Assembly (NCBI GenBank): GCA_039191605.1
Contig: JBCCXL010000001.1
Span: 558,001-622,000 of the forward strand
Length of the DNA: 64,000 nucleotides
Direction of reading: 5' to 3'
DNA from: JBCCXL01 sp039191605
GTDB taxonomy: Bacteria > Acidobacteriota > Thermoanaerobaculia > Multivoradales > JAHZIX01
Part shown: one piece after another, positions 16,891-25,456 of the stretch
How positions within the stretch are numbered: the first letter of the stretch is position 1
Layout of the letters: each line of letters opens with the position of its first letter
Notes under the pieces: model-generated
What the model saw: the letters and a program-made list of their open reading frames with translations, nothing else
What the model was told of the DNA's origin: nothing
The model's database searches: none
Translations under genes and position numbers: made by a program

Positions 16891-18557
16891 TGCACCCGAA
16901 CGATCCCAAGCGCTCCCGGCGCGGCAAGAAAGGCCGAAAGGGCCGCGGCAAGGCCGCCGCCGCTCATTCCTGGCAGCAGCAGCGGGAGGCGGAAACGCCC
17001 CTCGCCTCTTTTCCGAGGCACGGCCACTATCGCCTCGCTCTGGCCTATGCCAACGGTTACCACGTCGGTATGTCCAGCCTTGGTTTCCAGCGCTCCTACG
17101 AGCTGGTGCACCGCCGCCCGGAATGGTCCTGTGAGCGCTTCTTCACCGATGGGGAGGGAATGCCCCTCTCGGTAGAGAGCGATACGCCCCTCAACTCCAT
17201 GGGCTGCATCGCCTTCTCGGTTTCCTTCGAGGAGGATTACGTCCACCTGCTTCAGATGCTGGATCGTGCCAGCATTCCCCTGCGGCGGGAGGATCGCAGT
17301 GATCGGGATCCTCTGATTCTCCTCGGTGGCTCCTGCGCCACGATTAACCCGCTGCCGATGGCGGCCTTCGTCGATGCTTTCCCCCTGGGAGCGGCGGAGA
17401 ATCTGCTGCCGTCGCTGCAGGAGATTTTGGAAACCTCCGTCGACCGCCAGGAAGTGCTGGAGCGGCTGGCGGAAACGCCGGGCTTCTACGTTCCCGGCCT
17501 TCACGAAACCAGCGACCGCAGCGGCGTGGACAAGCTCGAGAAGCTGGAGATCTCCGCCGGCCAGATGCAGCAGCCGGGCTTTTTGCCGACCACCTCGATT
17601 CTCACGCCCCACACTGAGTTCGCCAATAAGTTCCTGATCGAGATGAGCCGCGGCTGCCCAGAAAAATGCCGCTACTGCTGGGCGACCTTCGGCATGGGCA
17701 AGTTCCGCTGGCATCCGGAAGCCTTCATTCTCGACGCCATGGAGCGAGCCCGGGCCCACACCGATGAAGTGGGCTTCGTCGCCACCGCCGTCGGCGATCA
17801 CCCCCAGGTGGAAAACATCCTGCGCACCGGGGTCGAGATGGGCTTTCGCACCTCCGTCTCCTCGATTCGCATCCCCGCCGTCACCGAAGGGGTGCTCGAC
17901 GCCCTCCGCGCCTCCGGCTCCCGCTCCATCACCCTGGCGCCGGAGACCGGGACCGATCGGCTGCGCAAGGAGATGGGCAAGCCCATCACCAACGCCACCC
18001 TGCTGGACAAGATCCGCCTGATCTTCCGCAGCGGCCTCACTCAGCTCAAGCTCTACTTCATCGTCGGCCTGCCGGGAGAGACCGACGACGACATCGAGGG
18101 CATTCTTCGCCTCGCCGCCCAGGCGCGGCAGATCATGCTCGAAGAGCTCGCTCAGCCGAAGGGCATCCTCGGCCATATCCACCTCGGCGCCAGCGTGCTG
18201 GTTCCCAAGCCCTACACCCCCTGGCAGCGCCATCCCATGGCCGAGCCCAAAGTCGTCAAGCGCAAGCTCGCCCGCCTCAAGCAGGGCGTCGCCCGCCTGC
18301 CCAACGCCACCCTCTCCACCGGCAGCGTCCGCCAGGCCATCTGGCAGACCTACATCTCCCGCGCCGATCACCGCGCCGCCGAAGCTCTCGAAGCCGCCGC
18401 CCGCGGCCACAAGCTCTCCGCCGTTCTGCGCGACTACCGCGACACCATCCATCCGGAAGTCTGGGGAGATTTCGAAGGCCCCCTGCGCTGGCACTTCATG
18501 CGCACCGCGCTGCCACCGATGTCCGTTCAGAGCCCGCCGCAGCGGGCCAGCGCTTGA
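16890..18557 (+). CDS. Radical SAM protein (B12-binding type, TIGR03960-like)
   Basis: Radical SAM enzyme. The iron-sulfur motif is CPEKCRYCW (CxxxCxxC) near residue 256. Upstream lies a cobalamin-binding-like Rossmann region with VGMSSLGFQRSYELV near 53 and LLGGSCATINPLP near 149. Later motifs ETGTDRLRKEMGKPI and LKLYFIVGLPGETDDDIEG are typical of the radical SAM barrel. It resembles the TIGR03960/YgiQ-like group, whose reaction is not well defined. The N-terminus is very basic (Lys/Arg/Gly-rich, about 30 residues). The start overlaps the FecR-gene stop (TGATG). Confidence 0.85.
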   Translation: MHPNDPKRSRRGKKGRKGRGKAAAAHSWQQQREAETPLASFPRHGHYRLALAYANGYHVGMSSLGFQRSYELVHRRPEWSCERFFTDGEGMPLSVESDTPLNSMGCIAFSVSFEEDYVHLLQMLDRASIPLRREDRSDRDPLILLGGSCATINPLPMAAFVDAFPLGAAENLLPSLQEILETSVDRQEVLERLAETPGFYVPGLHETSDRSGVDKLEKLEISAGQMQQPGFLPTTSILTPHTEFANKFLIEMSRGCPEKCRYCWATFGMGKFRWHPEAFILDAMERARAHTDEVGFVATAVGDHPQVENILRTGVEMGFRTSVSSIRIPAVTEGVLDALRASGSRSITLAPETGTDRLRKEMGKPITNATLLDKIRLIFRSGLTQLKLYFIVGLPGETDDDIEGILRLAAQARQIMLEELAQPKGILGHIHLGASVLVPKPYTPWQRHPMAEPKVVKRKLARLKQGVARLPNATLSTGSVRQAIWQTYISRADHRAAEALEAAARGHKLSAVLRDYRDTIHPEVWGDFEGPLRWHFMRTALPPMSVQSPPQRASA

Positions 18558-18632
18558 CTCGAACGGAGCCAGGCTAAAGCTGGAGGCGCTTCACCGGGAC
18601 GAATTGATGGGGCGATGGAGGTTGAAGGCGCC

Positions 18633-18929
18633 CTAAAGTCGGCGCTTCCAGATGTGCGGACTTCGAGAGCTGTGGGTGACGGCGAGAATCTCGACCCATT
18701 CACCGCGGATCCGAAAGAAGACTTGGTACGGGAATGGCTGAGGCAAGAGAGCCCTCCTGAGATCGCGATAGATGATCGGGAACTGTTCGGAGTTCTCCTC
18801 GATCCGCGACATGGTCACTTCCGCAGCCCGGAAGAATCGATCTCCGAGACCTTGCCTCTGATCGTCGTACCAGTTGACTGCCTCTCGGAGATCCGTCGCG
18901 ATCTCCTTCCGGTAGCGGCGTCGCCTCAT
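18633..18929 (-). CDS. RelE/ParE-family toxin
   Basis: 98-residue toxin of the RelE/ParE superfamily. The pattern EIATDLREAVNWYDDQRQGLGDRFF near the N-terminus, then FPIIYRDLRRALLPQPFPYQVFFRI and the C-terminal VEILAVTHSSRSP, match the fold in order. Members either cleave mRNA on ribosomes or poison gyrase; the ParE-like helix 1 favours gyrase, but this is inference. It overlaps the antitoxin stop by four bases. Confidence 0.9.
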   Translation of the reverse strand: MRRRRYRKEIATDLREAVNWYDDQRQGLGDRFFRAAEVTMSRIEENSEQFPIIYRDLRRALLPQPFPYQVFFRIRGEWVEILAVTHSSRSPHIWKRRL

Positions 18930-19168
18930 TCCTTGCGACGGTCGTCTAGGGAATGGAAGACACGCTGCTTCACCTCATCCCAGGTGAGCCAGCCGTCTGG
19001 GTCCTTCTCCGCTGCTTCCACACGACGGTCGAGGAGATCCTTCTGCCACTCATGGAGCGGTAGATCTTCAGCATCTCTCTGTACGCTTTCCCAGAGACTC
19101 TCTGCGAGCTCTAGGCGCTCTTCGACGGAGAGCTTGAGAGCGGATTCCTGAACTTCGGTCTTGGTCAT
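18926..19168 (-). CDS. Addiction-module antitoxin
   Basis: 80-residue antitoxin of the addiction-module component family (TIGR02574-like), recognised by LKLSVEERLELAESLWESV near residue 12 and the C-terminal WDEVKQRVF. It precedes and overlaps the ParE-like toxin (ATGA), the usual order for this pair. It should neutralise the toxin and repress the operon. Confidence 0.88.
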   Translation of the reverse strand: MTKTEVQESALKLSVEERLELAESLWESVQRDAEDLPLHEWQKDLLDRRVEAAEKDPDGWLTWDEVKQRVFHSLDDRRKE

Positions 19169-19310
19169 ACCTACTCAGTGTAGACCAACTCAGCGTAAGC
19201 CAAGCGTTGACGGGGGCAATCCATATGGGCACTTGACTCGGTACTTGCCGCAGCGGGCCAGCGCGTAGCCGGCTCCTCTGCGGGCTCTGGATAGAGAGTG
19301 CCTGCTGGCC

Positions 19311-20486
19311 TCAGGCCGCTTCGGCCTCAGGAATGAGGTATTCCGTCGCGTCCTTGGTCAAGGTCCAGCGAATGTTGGAGTAGACGTAGAAGAAGAGTCC
19401 GAAGGTCATTCCCACAAGGGCATATTCCGGCCTGCTGAGGAAGGTCGAGGCGACGGTGATGGCCAGGCAGACGGTGCTGTTGATGAGGATATTCGGGCGG
19501 TAGATCGGCAGCACGTAGTAGTAGGTGATCTGTTTGCCGAGGTAGAAGAGGGTCAGGCCGGCGATGGCCAGGATCCGGAAATCCGCCATGGCGATCTCGT
19601 CCAGAATGGCGTGGAGGATCAGGTTGGCCAGCATGGCGAGGCCCATGCAGAAGAGCACGTTGGAGTAGAGCAGCACGAAGCCGTGCTCTAGTCGCTTCGT
19701 GCGCTCCAGGATGTCGAAGCTATCGAAGTAGATCCACCAAATGGCGCCGACCATCAGGAAGCCGGCGGTTGCCGCGGTGATGTTGAGGGGATCCCAGGTG
19801 ACGTCCTTCAGACCGCCCACCAGGCTGATCACCGACTCGCCGAGCAGAATGATCGAGAGCAGGCCCACACGCTCCACCAGGTGACTGCGGTGCACCGAGG
19901 TCACCGAGGCTCGTCGACTGATCACCACCGCGGCGATCATCTCGAAGAGGATGCCCGCTAAAAAGATGGTCGAGCGCAGGGAGCCGTCGAAGAGCAGAGC
20001 GACCCCGGAGATCGCCGCACCGGCGAAACCAGCGTGGCTCATGGCGCGGGCAAAGCGCCCGAGCTCCGTAGTCACCCGGGAGGCCGAGAGCCAATAGGTG
20101 CCGGCGATTAAGACCCGAATGATCACGTAGAAGAGGATCAGCCGGCCGTAGCTGCTCACCACGTTGTCCCCCAGCGAGGAAGCCATCGCCGCCATCAGGA
20201 ACATGATGAAGAGGGTTCCTACCCGCTGACTCTTGCTGTCGGAGTCGAAGCGATTAGCGTAGAGCGTATGACTGGCCCAAATCCACCAAATCGGCACAAA
20301 GGCGACGCCGAAAGCCACCAGCTGCTTGGCCTCGATATGCCCGTGGTGAAGGTGGCCTAGGCTGTGGGTGACGACGGAGATGGCGGCGACGAAGACGAGA
20401 TCGAAGAAAAGCTCGAGCCAGGTCGCGTGGCGGTGACTGTCGTTGTACTTCAGGGCGGAGCCTGTGGTTTTCACGGCGGAGCTCAT
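19311..20486 (-). CDS. Low temperature requirement protein A (LtrA) family membrane protein
   Basis: Polytopic inner-membrane protein with about ten hydrophobic segments over 391 residues. The family signature HATWLELFFDLVFVAAI is at residues 20-36, and a conserved ERVGLLSIILLGESVISLVGG block lies near 205. LtrA was named from a Listeria cold-growth mutant, but its biochemical function is unknown. It overlaps the upstream quinone reductase by four bases, so the two are coexpressed. Confidence 0.9.
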   Translation of the reverse strand: MSSAVKTTGSALKYNDSHRHATWLELFFDLVFVAAISVVTHSLGHLHHGHIEAKQLVAFGVAFVPIWWIWASHTLYANRFDSDSKSQRVGTLFIMFLMAAMASSLGDNVVSSYGRLILFYVIIRVLIAGTYWLSASRVTTELGRFARAMSHAGFAGAAISGVALLFDGSLRSTIFLAGILFEMIAAVVISRRASVTSVHRSHLVERVGLLSIILLGESVISLVGGLKDVTWDPLNITAATAGFLMVGAIWWIYFDSFDILERTKRLEHGFVLLYSNVLFCMGLAMLANLILHAILDEIAMADFRILAIAGLTLFYLGKQITYYYVLPIYRPNILINSTVCLAITVASTFLSRPEYALVGMTFGLFFYVYSNIRWTLTKDATEYLIPEAEAA

Positions 20487-21094
20487 AACGATGCTCCTCG
20501 TTTCGTCCCCGGAAAGAGGCTCTCGAGATAGGCATCGAAGCGCACGAAGTCGTTCTCGATGTCCGGATTCTTCATCACGTCGTAGCAGGCGAAGGAGGGC
20601 AGAGGCTCCATCCCGAAGAAGCGGAAGTTCAAATGGGTGGGCAGAAAGAGATCATCGATGCTTCGGCCCTCGAAGAAGGTCTGAGAAGGATCGTTGAATG
20701 ATTCCCGCGGAGCGTTGAAGGTCAGAGAGATGGCGTACTTCGTTCCCTCCAGCGTTCCGCCGCTGCCGTATTGCTTCTCCGGCTGCTGCCGGCTCCTGCC
20801 GTTGCCGAGGCAGAGTCGGCCATCCATGCCCGCCGAATACACGGTGTCCATGTAGCGCTTGAAGCTCCAGGGGACGCCCATCCAGTTTGTGGGCGTTTGC
20901 AGAAAGATCACGTCGGCCCAGCGATGGCGCTCGATCTCTCGGTCGACGTCGAGCTCGTCCTTCATCGTGGTGAGCTTCACCTCGTAGCCGCGCTCGGCGC
21001 AATGTTGCCGCACTCTCTCCACCAGGGCTTGGTTGAGCTTGCCTTGGGAGAAGGGGTATTCCTCGTGGGCGTTGATCAAGAAAACGTTGGTCAC
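20483..21094 (-). CDS. mdaB: NAD(P)H quinone oxidoreductase, MdaB-like flavodoxin fold
   Basis: Flavodoxin-like quinone reductase of 203 residues. The N-terminus VFLINAHEEYPFSQGKLNQAL is the FMN/FAD phosphate-binding region. FLQTPTNWMGVPWSFKRYMDTVYSAGM near 85-111 and GGTLEGTKYAISLTFNAP near 133 match MdaB/Kef-ancillary-type proteins. It should reduce quinones by two electrons and protect against redox-cycling compounds. The start is a GTG with AAGGAG six bases upstream. It is divergent from an AraC-type regulator 198 bases away, which is a likely controller. Confidence 0.88.
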   Translation of the reverse strand: MTNVFLINAHEEYPFSQGKLNQALVERVRQHCAERGYEVKLTTMKDELDVDREIERHRWADVIFLQTPTNWMGVPWSFKRYMDTVYSAGMDGRLCLGNGRSRQQPEKQYGSGGTLEGTKYAISLTFNAPRESFNDPSQTFFEGRSIDDLFLPTHLNFRFFGMEPLPSFACYDVMKNPDIENDFVRFDAYLESLFPGTKRGASL

Positions 21095-21292
21095 CGCTCG
21101 CTCCTTTATACCGGTTGGGCTCCCGGGGGATGTAGGTCATCGAGAGCTGGCGCACCTACCGGGATACGTCGCCGTTAACCTACGCCTCTGGAGTGATCCG
21201 CCGGTAGAAGAATTCGCCGGGCAGCTTGCCTAATTCTCTGTTCGGGCGACTGAAAGATCAGAAATTAGCCTTCAGCTTGTACAATCCTCGAC

Positions 21293-22180
21293 ATGTTTAC
21301 GAGTGCCCTAGTCGACTCGGTCTCCCGTCACGCGCCTCTAGACGGCTTCAACGAGACCCTCATTACCGGCCTTCGCCTCTACCGACAGGAACAGCCGACC
21401 AGCGAGCCGATGCCCGTCGTCTACAAGCCTTCGGTCTGCGTCATCGTCCAAGGGCGCAAACGGCTGCAATTTGGCGACCGGGCCCTCACCTACGACCCGG
21501 GCAACTACCTGGTCAACGCGCTGACCCTGCCCCTCCAAGCGGAGATCCCGGAAGCTTCTTCCGAAGTCCCCTTCCTCGGCTTCCTCGTCGAATTCGAGTC
21601 CGTCCAGGTGGGCACCCTGCTGGCTGAAATCGATGGCCTCATCCACTGGCCGCCGGAATCTGAGCAGCAGACCATCGGCGCCTGTCCCATGGATGCAGCA
21701 ATCCAGAGCTCCCTCGAACGCCTCGTTGGCTGCCTCGACGACGCCATTCAACGAAAAGTCCTCGCCGATGCCATCATCCGCGAGCTTCTGGTGGAAGTAC
21801 TCCGCGGCCCTCGAGGCCACGTCCTGCGCCAGCAGGCCGCCAACGCCGGTCGCGCCCACCAGGTCTCCCGAGCCGTCGCCTATCTAGAGCAGCACTACCG
21901 CGAGCCCCTCGACGTCGGCACCATCGCCAAACAGGCCGCCATGAGCCCCTCCACCCTCCACCAGCACTTCAAAAAGCTCACCGCCCTCTCCCCCATGCAA
22001 TACGTCCAGCGCCTGCGCCTCCACCAGGCCCGCGCCCTTCTCCTCGTCGGCCACGCCGCCGCCGAAGCCGGCTACGAAGTGGGCTACAACAGCCCCTCCC
22101 AATTTAGCCGCGAGTTCCGGAGACTATTCGGCGTGCCGCCGAGCCAGGTGCGCCAGGGTGTGGGAGCGACGCTGGGGTAG
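21293..22180 (+). CDS. AraC-family transcriptional regulator
   Basis: 295 residues. The N-terminal cupin-like sensor domain of the AraC_N group (PSVCVIVQGRKRLQFGDR at about 43-60, YDPGNYLV near 64) is followed by the double helix-turn-helix at about 195-290. The first HTH is in VGTIAKQAAMSPSTLHQHFK and the second in AAEAGYEVGYNSPSQFSREFRRLFG. It is divergent from the mdaB-ltrA pair, so it probably activates those genes in response to a small ligand. Confidence 0.92.
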   Translation: MFTSALVDSVSRHAPLDGFNETLITGLRLYRQEQPTSEPMPVVYKPSVCVIVQGRKRLQFGDRALTYDPGNYLVNALTLPLQAEIPEASSEVPFLGFLVEFESVQVGTLLAEIDGLIHWPPESEQQTIGACPMDAAIQSSLERLVGCLDDAIQRKVLADAIIRELLVEVLRGPRGHVLRQQAANAGRAHQVSRAVAYLEQHYREPLDVGTIAKQAAMSPSTLHQHFKKLTALSPMQYVQRLRLHQARALLLVGHAAAEAGYEVGYNSPSQFSREFRRLFGVPPSQVRQGVGATLG

Positions 22181-22284
22181 CTCATCTGAAGCGCTGCGGT
22201 GGCTTCGTTTCAGCGCGGGTAGAATGTAGGGAATCTCGTGAAGACACAGCGACCGATTGCTCACGAGGTTGGAAAGGATTTCCA

Positions 22285-22527
22285 ATGGCGAAACGCGCAC
22301 TGACTATTCCATACTCCGATGATCTTCTTCTCTCTATTAAGGAGAGCCCTGAAGAGTTCGAGGCCGAAGCTCGCATCCTTCTGGCGGTCAAACTCTACGA
22401 GTTGGGCCGGCTCACTACGGGTCGTGCTGCAGAACTAGCGGGCGTCGGTCGGGTGGAGTTCATGTTTTTGCTCGGTCGCTTTGGACTTTCGCCCATTGGA
22501 GTGGGTCCAGACGAGAGCAGGATCTAA
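22285..22527 (+). CDS. UPF0175 family antitoxin-like protein
   Basis: 80-residue protein matching the UPF0175 pattern: FEAEARILLAVKLYELGRLTTGRAAELAGVGRVEFMFLLGRFG, a short helix-turn-helix-like module. In intact loci this family is the antitoxin of a downstream DUF3368 PIN-domain toxin; here the toxin gene directly downstream is broken. Base composition is lower in GC than in the flanking genes, suggesting transfer. Confidence 0.8.
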   Translation: MAKRALTIPYSDDLLLSIKESPEEFEAEARILLAVKLYELGRLTTGRAAELAGVGRVEFMFLLGRFGLSPIGVGPDESRI

Positions 22528-22560
22528 TCAATATCTGATCGAGGTGGAGGCTACCGAACA

Positions 22561-22786
22561 GTTGTGGTCAATTACGACACCGATAGTTTCATGATCCATC
22601 ATCGATCAGTTACATGCTCTCCACTACGTCGATGAAGAGGTTTTGATCCCAGCTACCAGTTATGGGGAACTAATGGAAGTTGAACCAACTTTGGTAGTGG
22701 CTCCTAGCTTCGGGCTCAAGGCTTTTATCAATAGAATTTTGCTTGCTGAAAACGTCACGTGTTCCAAGGTGCGAAAAAGTCCTTAA
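22561..22786 (+). pseudogene. Frameshifted remnant of DUF3368/PIN toxin
   Basis: Reading from 22561, one frame gives VVVNYDTDSFMI, which resembles the start of a PIN/DUF3368 protein with its first catalytic Asp. From 22601 a second frame gives IDQLHALHYVDEEVLIPATSYGELMEV, which resembles the next conserved block of the same family, and runs to a stop at 22784-22786. The frame changes between about 22595 and 22601, and the C-terminal half with the remaining acidic residues is missing. This is the expected partner of the preceding UPF0175 gene, now inactivated. Confidence 0.65.
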
Positions 22787-23303
22787 GCCAGTAGGATGTG
22801 CGAAGTTTGAACCTTTCGAAGTCATTGCCGGCTTGATTTAATTCGTCCTGCCTCCGCTGTTGTTTCAGCTCCTGTCGTAGGGAATCTATTTCTCTTTGTT
22901 TTGTGAAATCAGCAAGGGCAGTAGGAACAGAGCCGAGGGTTTGCACACGTGCAAGGTTGACCTCATCATCGACACAGCGTAGTGCGCCGTACACACTATG
23001 CATTCTCAAAGGGTTTTCAACTGTAAGGACACAGGATTGCGTCGTGAAAATAGTAGGAAAATCTATCACTATAGCTAAGTCGTTCCATGCTCCAGTTTTC
23101 CATGAGCCACGCCTTCCATCTAACACGGCTGTGCCGTCGTTAAATAGATAAAGTGAGGTAGATGACTTATCGTCATCCGTGGATGTCCACTGACCTGTAA
23201 CAGCTAGGCTAGTCAGAGTATCCCTTTCATATAAAAGCCAGCCACATATGAGTAAAGTGACGATAAGTAGTGCTAACCAAACCAAGTCGTCGTCATGAAG
23301 CAT
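22755..23303 (-). CDS. Hypothetical membrane-anchored protein, low GC
   Basis: Not recognised. One N-terminal membrane segment (about residues 7-24, VWLALLIVTLLICGWLLY) is followed by a soluble domain with beta-rich phrases (ITGQWTSTDDD-like start, then YLFNDGTAVLDGRRGSWKTGAWND). That pattern resembles small lipocalin-like or META-type stress domains, though the match is weak. A short coiled coil (DFTKQREIDSLRQELKQQRRQDEL) lies near 133-156. Its GC content is clearly below that of neighbouring genes, and its end overlaps the broken toxin gene, consistent with an acquired segment. Confidence 0.65.
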   Translation of the reverse strand: MLHDDDLVWLALLIVTLLICGWLLYERDTLTSLAVTGQWTSTDDDKSSTSLYLFNDGTAVLDGRRGSWKTGAWNDLAIVIDFPTIFTTQSCVLTVENPLRMHSVYGALRCVDDEVNLARVQTLGSVPTALADFTKQREIDSLRQELKQQRRQDELNQAGNDFERFKLRTSYWLKDFFAPWNT

Positions 23304-23490
23304 GAGAGGTCTCTTTTAATATACCCAGTACTCAGTAATACTAGAAGTTTGCCCTTGAGGCTGAGCTTTAGCGAGACCAGCCCAACAAAAACCAGAGACA
23401 TTATTGCCGCAAATAGCTTTGTAAGCGAAGCAACCAGCTGGTCGATGGTTTAATCGACTCAAACTAGAGAGCGAAAAGCATAAACGATAA

Positions 23491-23511
23491 ACCCCCTGTT
23501 AAACAGGGGGT
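23491..23511 (-). terminator. Hairpin downstream of tRNA-Arg
   Basis: A perfect 10-bp inverted repeat, ACCCCCTGTT and AACAGGGGGT around a single A, lies 19 bases beyond the 3' end of the tRNA. On the minus strand it is followed by TTATCGTTTATG. Probably the tRNA terminator; the T-tract is weak. Confidence 0.6.
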
Positions 23512-23529
23512 AGAAAAAGAGTGATATTT

Positions 23530-23606
23530 TGGTGCACCCGTAGGGATTCGAACCCCAAACCTCCTGATCCGTAGTCAGGTGCTCTATCCAGTTGAGCTAC
23601 GGGTGC
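23530..23606 (-). tRNA. tRNA-Arg (ACG)
   Basis: A 77-base cloverleaf on the minus strand. The acceptor stem is GCACCCG/CGGGTGC, the anticodon stem-loop is CCTGA-CTACGGA-TCAGG with anticodon ACG, and the T-arm contains GGTTCGAATCC. The CCA is encoded (complement of 23530-23532). Its 3' end faces the low-GC accessory patch at 22.5-23.5 kb. Confidence 0.97.
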
Positions 23607-23621
23607 CTGTCAAGAGCGAGG

Positions 23622-23650
23622 ATACTAGAGCATCGGGGGCAGGATCGCAA
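23622..23650 (-). promoter_or_regulatory. Putative promoter of tRNA-Arg
   Basis: On the minus strand TTGCGA (23650-23645) and TAGTAT (23627-23622) are separated by 17 bases, and the -10 box ends 15 bases before the mature tRNA 5' end. A fair sigma-70-type match in a position that makes sense. Confidence 0.5.
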
Positions 23651-23900
23651 GGACTCCCGGGATTTTTTTCTCCGCCGGGAGTTGGGCCAGAGTTTCGGCC
23701 GACGGGATGCTCGACTCTGCCTCGGTTCCCTCGAGGCCAGGATCAGAAAAAGCGCGACTCTCTTGCCGTCAGAGGAGCCCGTCGTTCGTTGTCTTAGTAG
23801 GGGCCGCTTTTACGCTCCCCTTCTACGGCCACTACCGGCCCAACGAGACGACACCGGCCATCTGGCCGCCTCTTTAGCCGCTCATTCAGGAGATTCGCCG

Positions 23901-24320
23901 ATGAAGAAACTATCCCTGCTGACCGCCGCCCTGCTGATGCTCTCTGCCCTCGTCCTGCCCGCAAGCGCCGGTGCCAATACCGGAGAGCCGGCGGAGCCGG
24001 AGCTGCTGGCGGTGAAGTTCCACGCCGATTGGTGCGGTAGCTGCAAGAAGATGGGGCCGGTCTTCGAAGACCTTCAGAATAAGTACGACGGCAAGTCGGT
24101 GCTCTTTGTGACTCTGGACCTCACCAACAACACGACTCGCTCGCAGGCTGAGTACCTGGCGTCCGCTTTGGGCTTTGGCGACGTTTACGCTAAGAACTCC
24201 GGCACCGGCTTCATCCTGCTGCTGGACGGCGACAGCAAGGAGCAGGTGGCCAAGCTGACCGCCAGCCAGGACATCAAGGCCATGGGGGCGGAGCTGCTGG
24301 CGCAGCTGGAGAGTCGCTGA
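23901..24320 (+). CDS. Secreted/periplasmic thioredoxin-fold protein
   Basis: 139-residue thioredoxin-like protein with a signal peptide (MKKLSLLTAALLMLSALVLPASAGA). The redox motif is WCGSCKKM in FHADWCGSCKK near residue 42. The ATG at 23901 is chosen over longer upstream starts because AGGAGA lies seven bases before it and the signal peptide begins there. It sits 64 bases before an ECF sigma/anti-sigma pair, suggesting a role in envelope thiol homeostasis. Confidence 0.88.
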   Translation: MKKLSLLTAALLMLSALVLPASAGANTGEPAEPELLAVKFHADWCGSCKKMGPVFEDLQNKYDGKSVLFVTLDLTNNTTRSQAEYLASALGFGDVYAKNSGTGFILLLDGDSKEQVAKLTASQDIKAMGAELLAQLESR

Positions 24321-24384
24321 GGGCTGTAGAGCTCTCAGACGGGTTCTAGGGCGGAGCCCTCAACAGGCGCAATAGACTAAGGAC

Positions 24385-24861
24385 ATGAACGAACGCGAGC
24401 TGCTGCAGTCGGCTTACCGCTACGCCCTCTCCCTCACCGGGGAGTCGGGAGAAGCGGAGGATCTTGCCCAGCAGGGCTGGCTCCGGCTGTTGCGGCGCTA
24501 TGGGCAGGTGCCCCGGCGAGGGAGTCTCTTCCTCACCGTGCGGCGGCTGTTCATCGATCGCAAGCGCCGCGATCGTCGCGTGGAGTTCGTCCCCCTGGAA
24601 AATGTCGACGCCGAGCCGTCGGTGCCGCCGGTGCCGACGCTCGAACGTCTCGACCTAGAGCGCCTGCTCGGTGAGCTGCGGCCGAAGGAGCGGGAAGCCC
24701 TCTATCTGCACGCGGTGGAGGGCTATACGGCGACAGAGATCGCGGGCCTCACTAAACAAGGTCGAGGCACGGTGCTGAGCCTGATCCACCGCGCCCGCAA
24801 GAAGCTGGCGGCGGGTGCCGAGCAGGCAGCCGCCGGCCGGCAAGCGGGAGGGAGCGCCTGA
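24385..24861 (+). CDS. ECF-type RNA polymerase sigma factor
   Basis: 158 residues containing the two sigma regions: region 2 (YALSLTGESGEAEDLAQQGWLRLLRRYG near 13-40, then FLTVRRLFIDRKRR) and region 4 (LGELRPKEREALYLHAVEGYTATEIAGLT near 94-122, followed by GTVLSLIHRARKKLA). The following gene overlaps its stop (TGATG) and encodes a single-span protein that is probably its anti-sigma factor. Confidence 0.9.
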   Translation: MNERELLQSAYRYALSLTGESGEAEDLAQQGWLRLLRRYGQVPRRGSLFLTVRRLFIDRKRRDRRVEFVPLENVDAEPSVPPVPTLERLDLERLLGELRPKEREALYLHAVEGYTATEIAGLTKQGRGTVLSLIHRARKKLAAGAEQAAAGRQAGGSA

Positions 24862-25433
24862 TGCGACAGTCCATCGATGACCAGGTGCGCGCCTTCTACC
24901 TCGAGCAGGAAATGCCGCAAGATCGCGTGGAGCAAATCCTCCAGCGCACCGCCGAGCTGCGGCGTGCGCGCCAGCGTCGCTGGCTGGCGCTGGCCGCCAC
25001 CATCGTTCTGGTGGTCGCCGGGGGCCTATGGCTGCGCCACTGGACGGCGACGGAAGCCCTCGCCGACCGGGTGGTGGCGGAGGTGGCGATGAACCATCGC
25101 AAGGATCTCGGCGTGGAGGTCTCTGCCGCCGACTACGACCAGCTTCAGCCGGCTCTCGACAAGTTGCCCTTCGCGATTTTGCCGCCGGCGACGGAGCGGG
25201 CAGAGGGCTACCGACTACTGGGCGGGCGCTACTGCTCCATCCAGGCCCAGCTCGCCGCCCAGCTCAAGATTCGCGATCCCCAAACCGGGCGCACGGCGAC
25301 CCTGTACGTCACAGAACTCAGCCCTCAGCTCCAGTCTCTTCCCGGGAAGCAGCGCACCGCCGACGAGGTGACGGTGGACATTTGGGCCCAGGACGGTCTC
25401 CTCTATGCCCTAGCTCAGGGTGAGGGGACCTAG
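24861..25433 (+). CDS. Putative anti-sigma factor, single-span membrane protein
   Basis: 190 residues with a cytoplasmic N-terminus of about 40 residues, a membrane span (about 41-57, RWLALAATIVLVVAGGLWL) and a periplasmic domain. No zinc-binding HxxxCxxC motif is seen. The periplasmic part includes GYRLLGGRYCSIQAQLAAQLKI near 115, a phrase found in several membrane anti-sigma proteins. The function is inferred mainly from translational coupling to the sigma factor. Confidence 0.65.
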   Translation: MRQSIDDQVRAFYLEQEMPQDRVEQILQRTAELRRARQRRWLALAATIVLVVAGGLWLRHWTATEALADRVVAEVAMNHRKDLGVEVSAADYDQLQPALDKLPFAILPPATERAEGYRLLGGRYCSIQAQLAAQLKIRDPQTGRTATLYVTELSPQLQSLPGKQRTADEVTVDIWAQDGLLYALAQGEGT

Positions 25434-25456
25434 CCTCCTCAAGAAGCCATCACAAG

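Noticed and set aside
16791..18494. 567-codon open frame on the minus strand opposite the radical SAM gene
   Set aside because: It mirrors the radical SAM codons, has Gly/Ala/Asp/Gln-rich composition without any domain, and the plus strand carries an unmistakable iron-sulfur motif.
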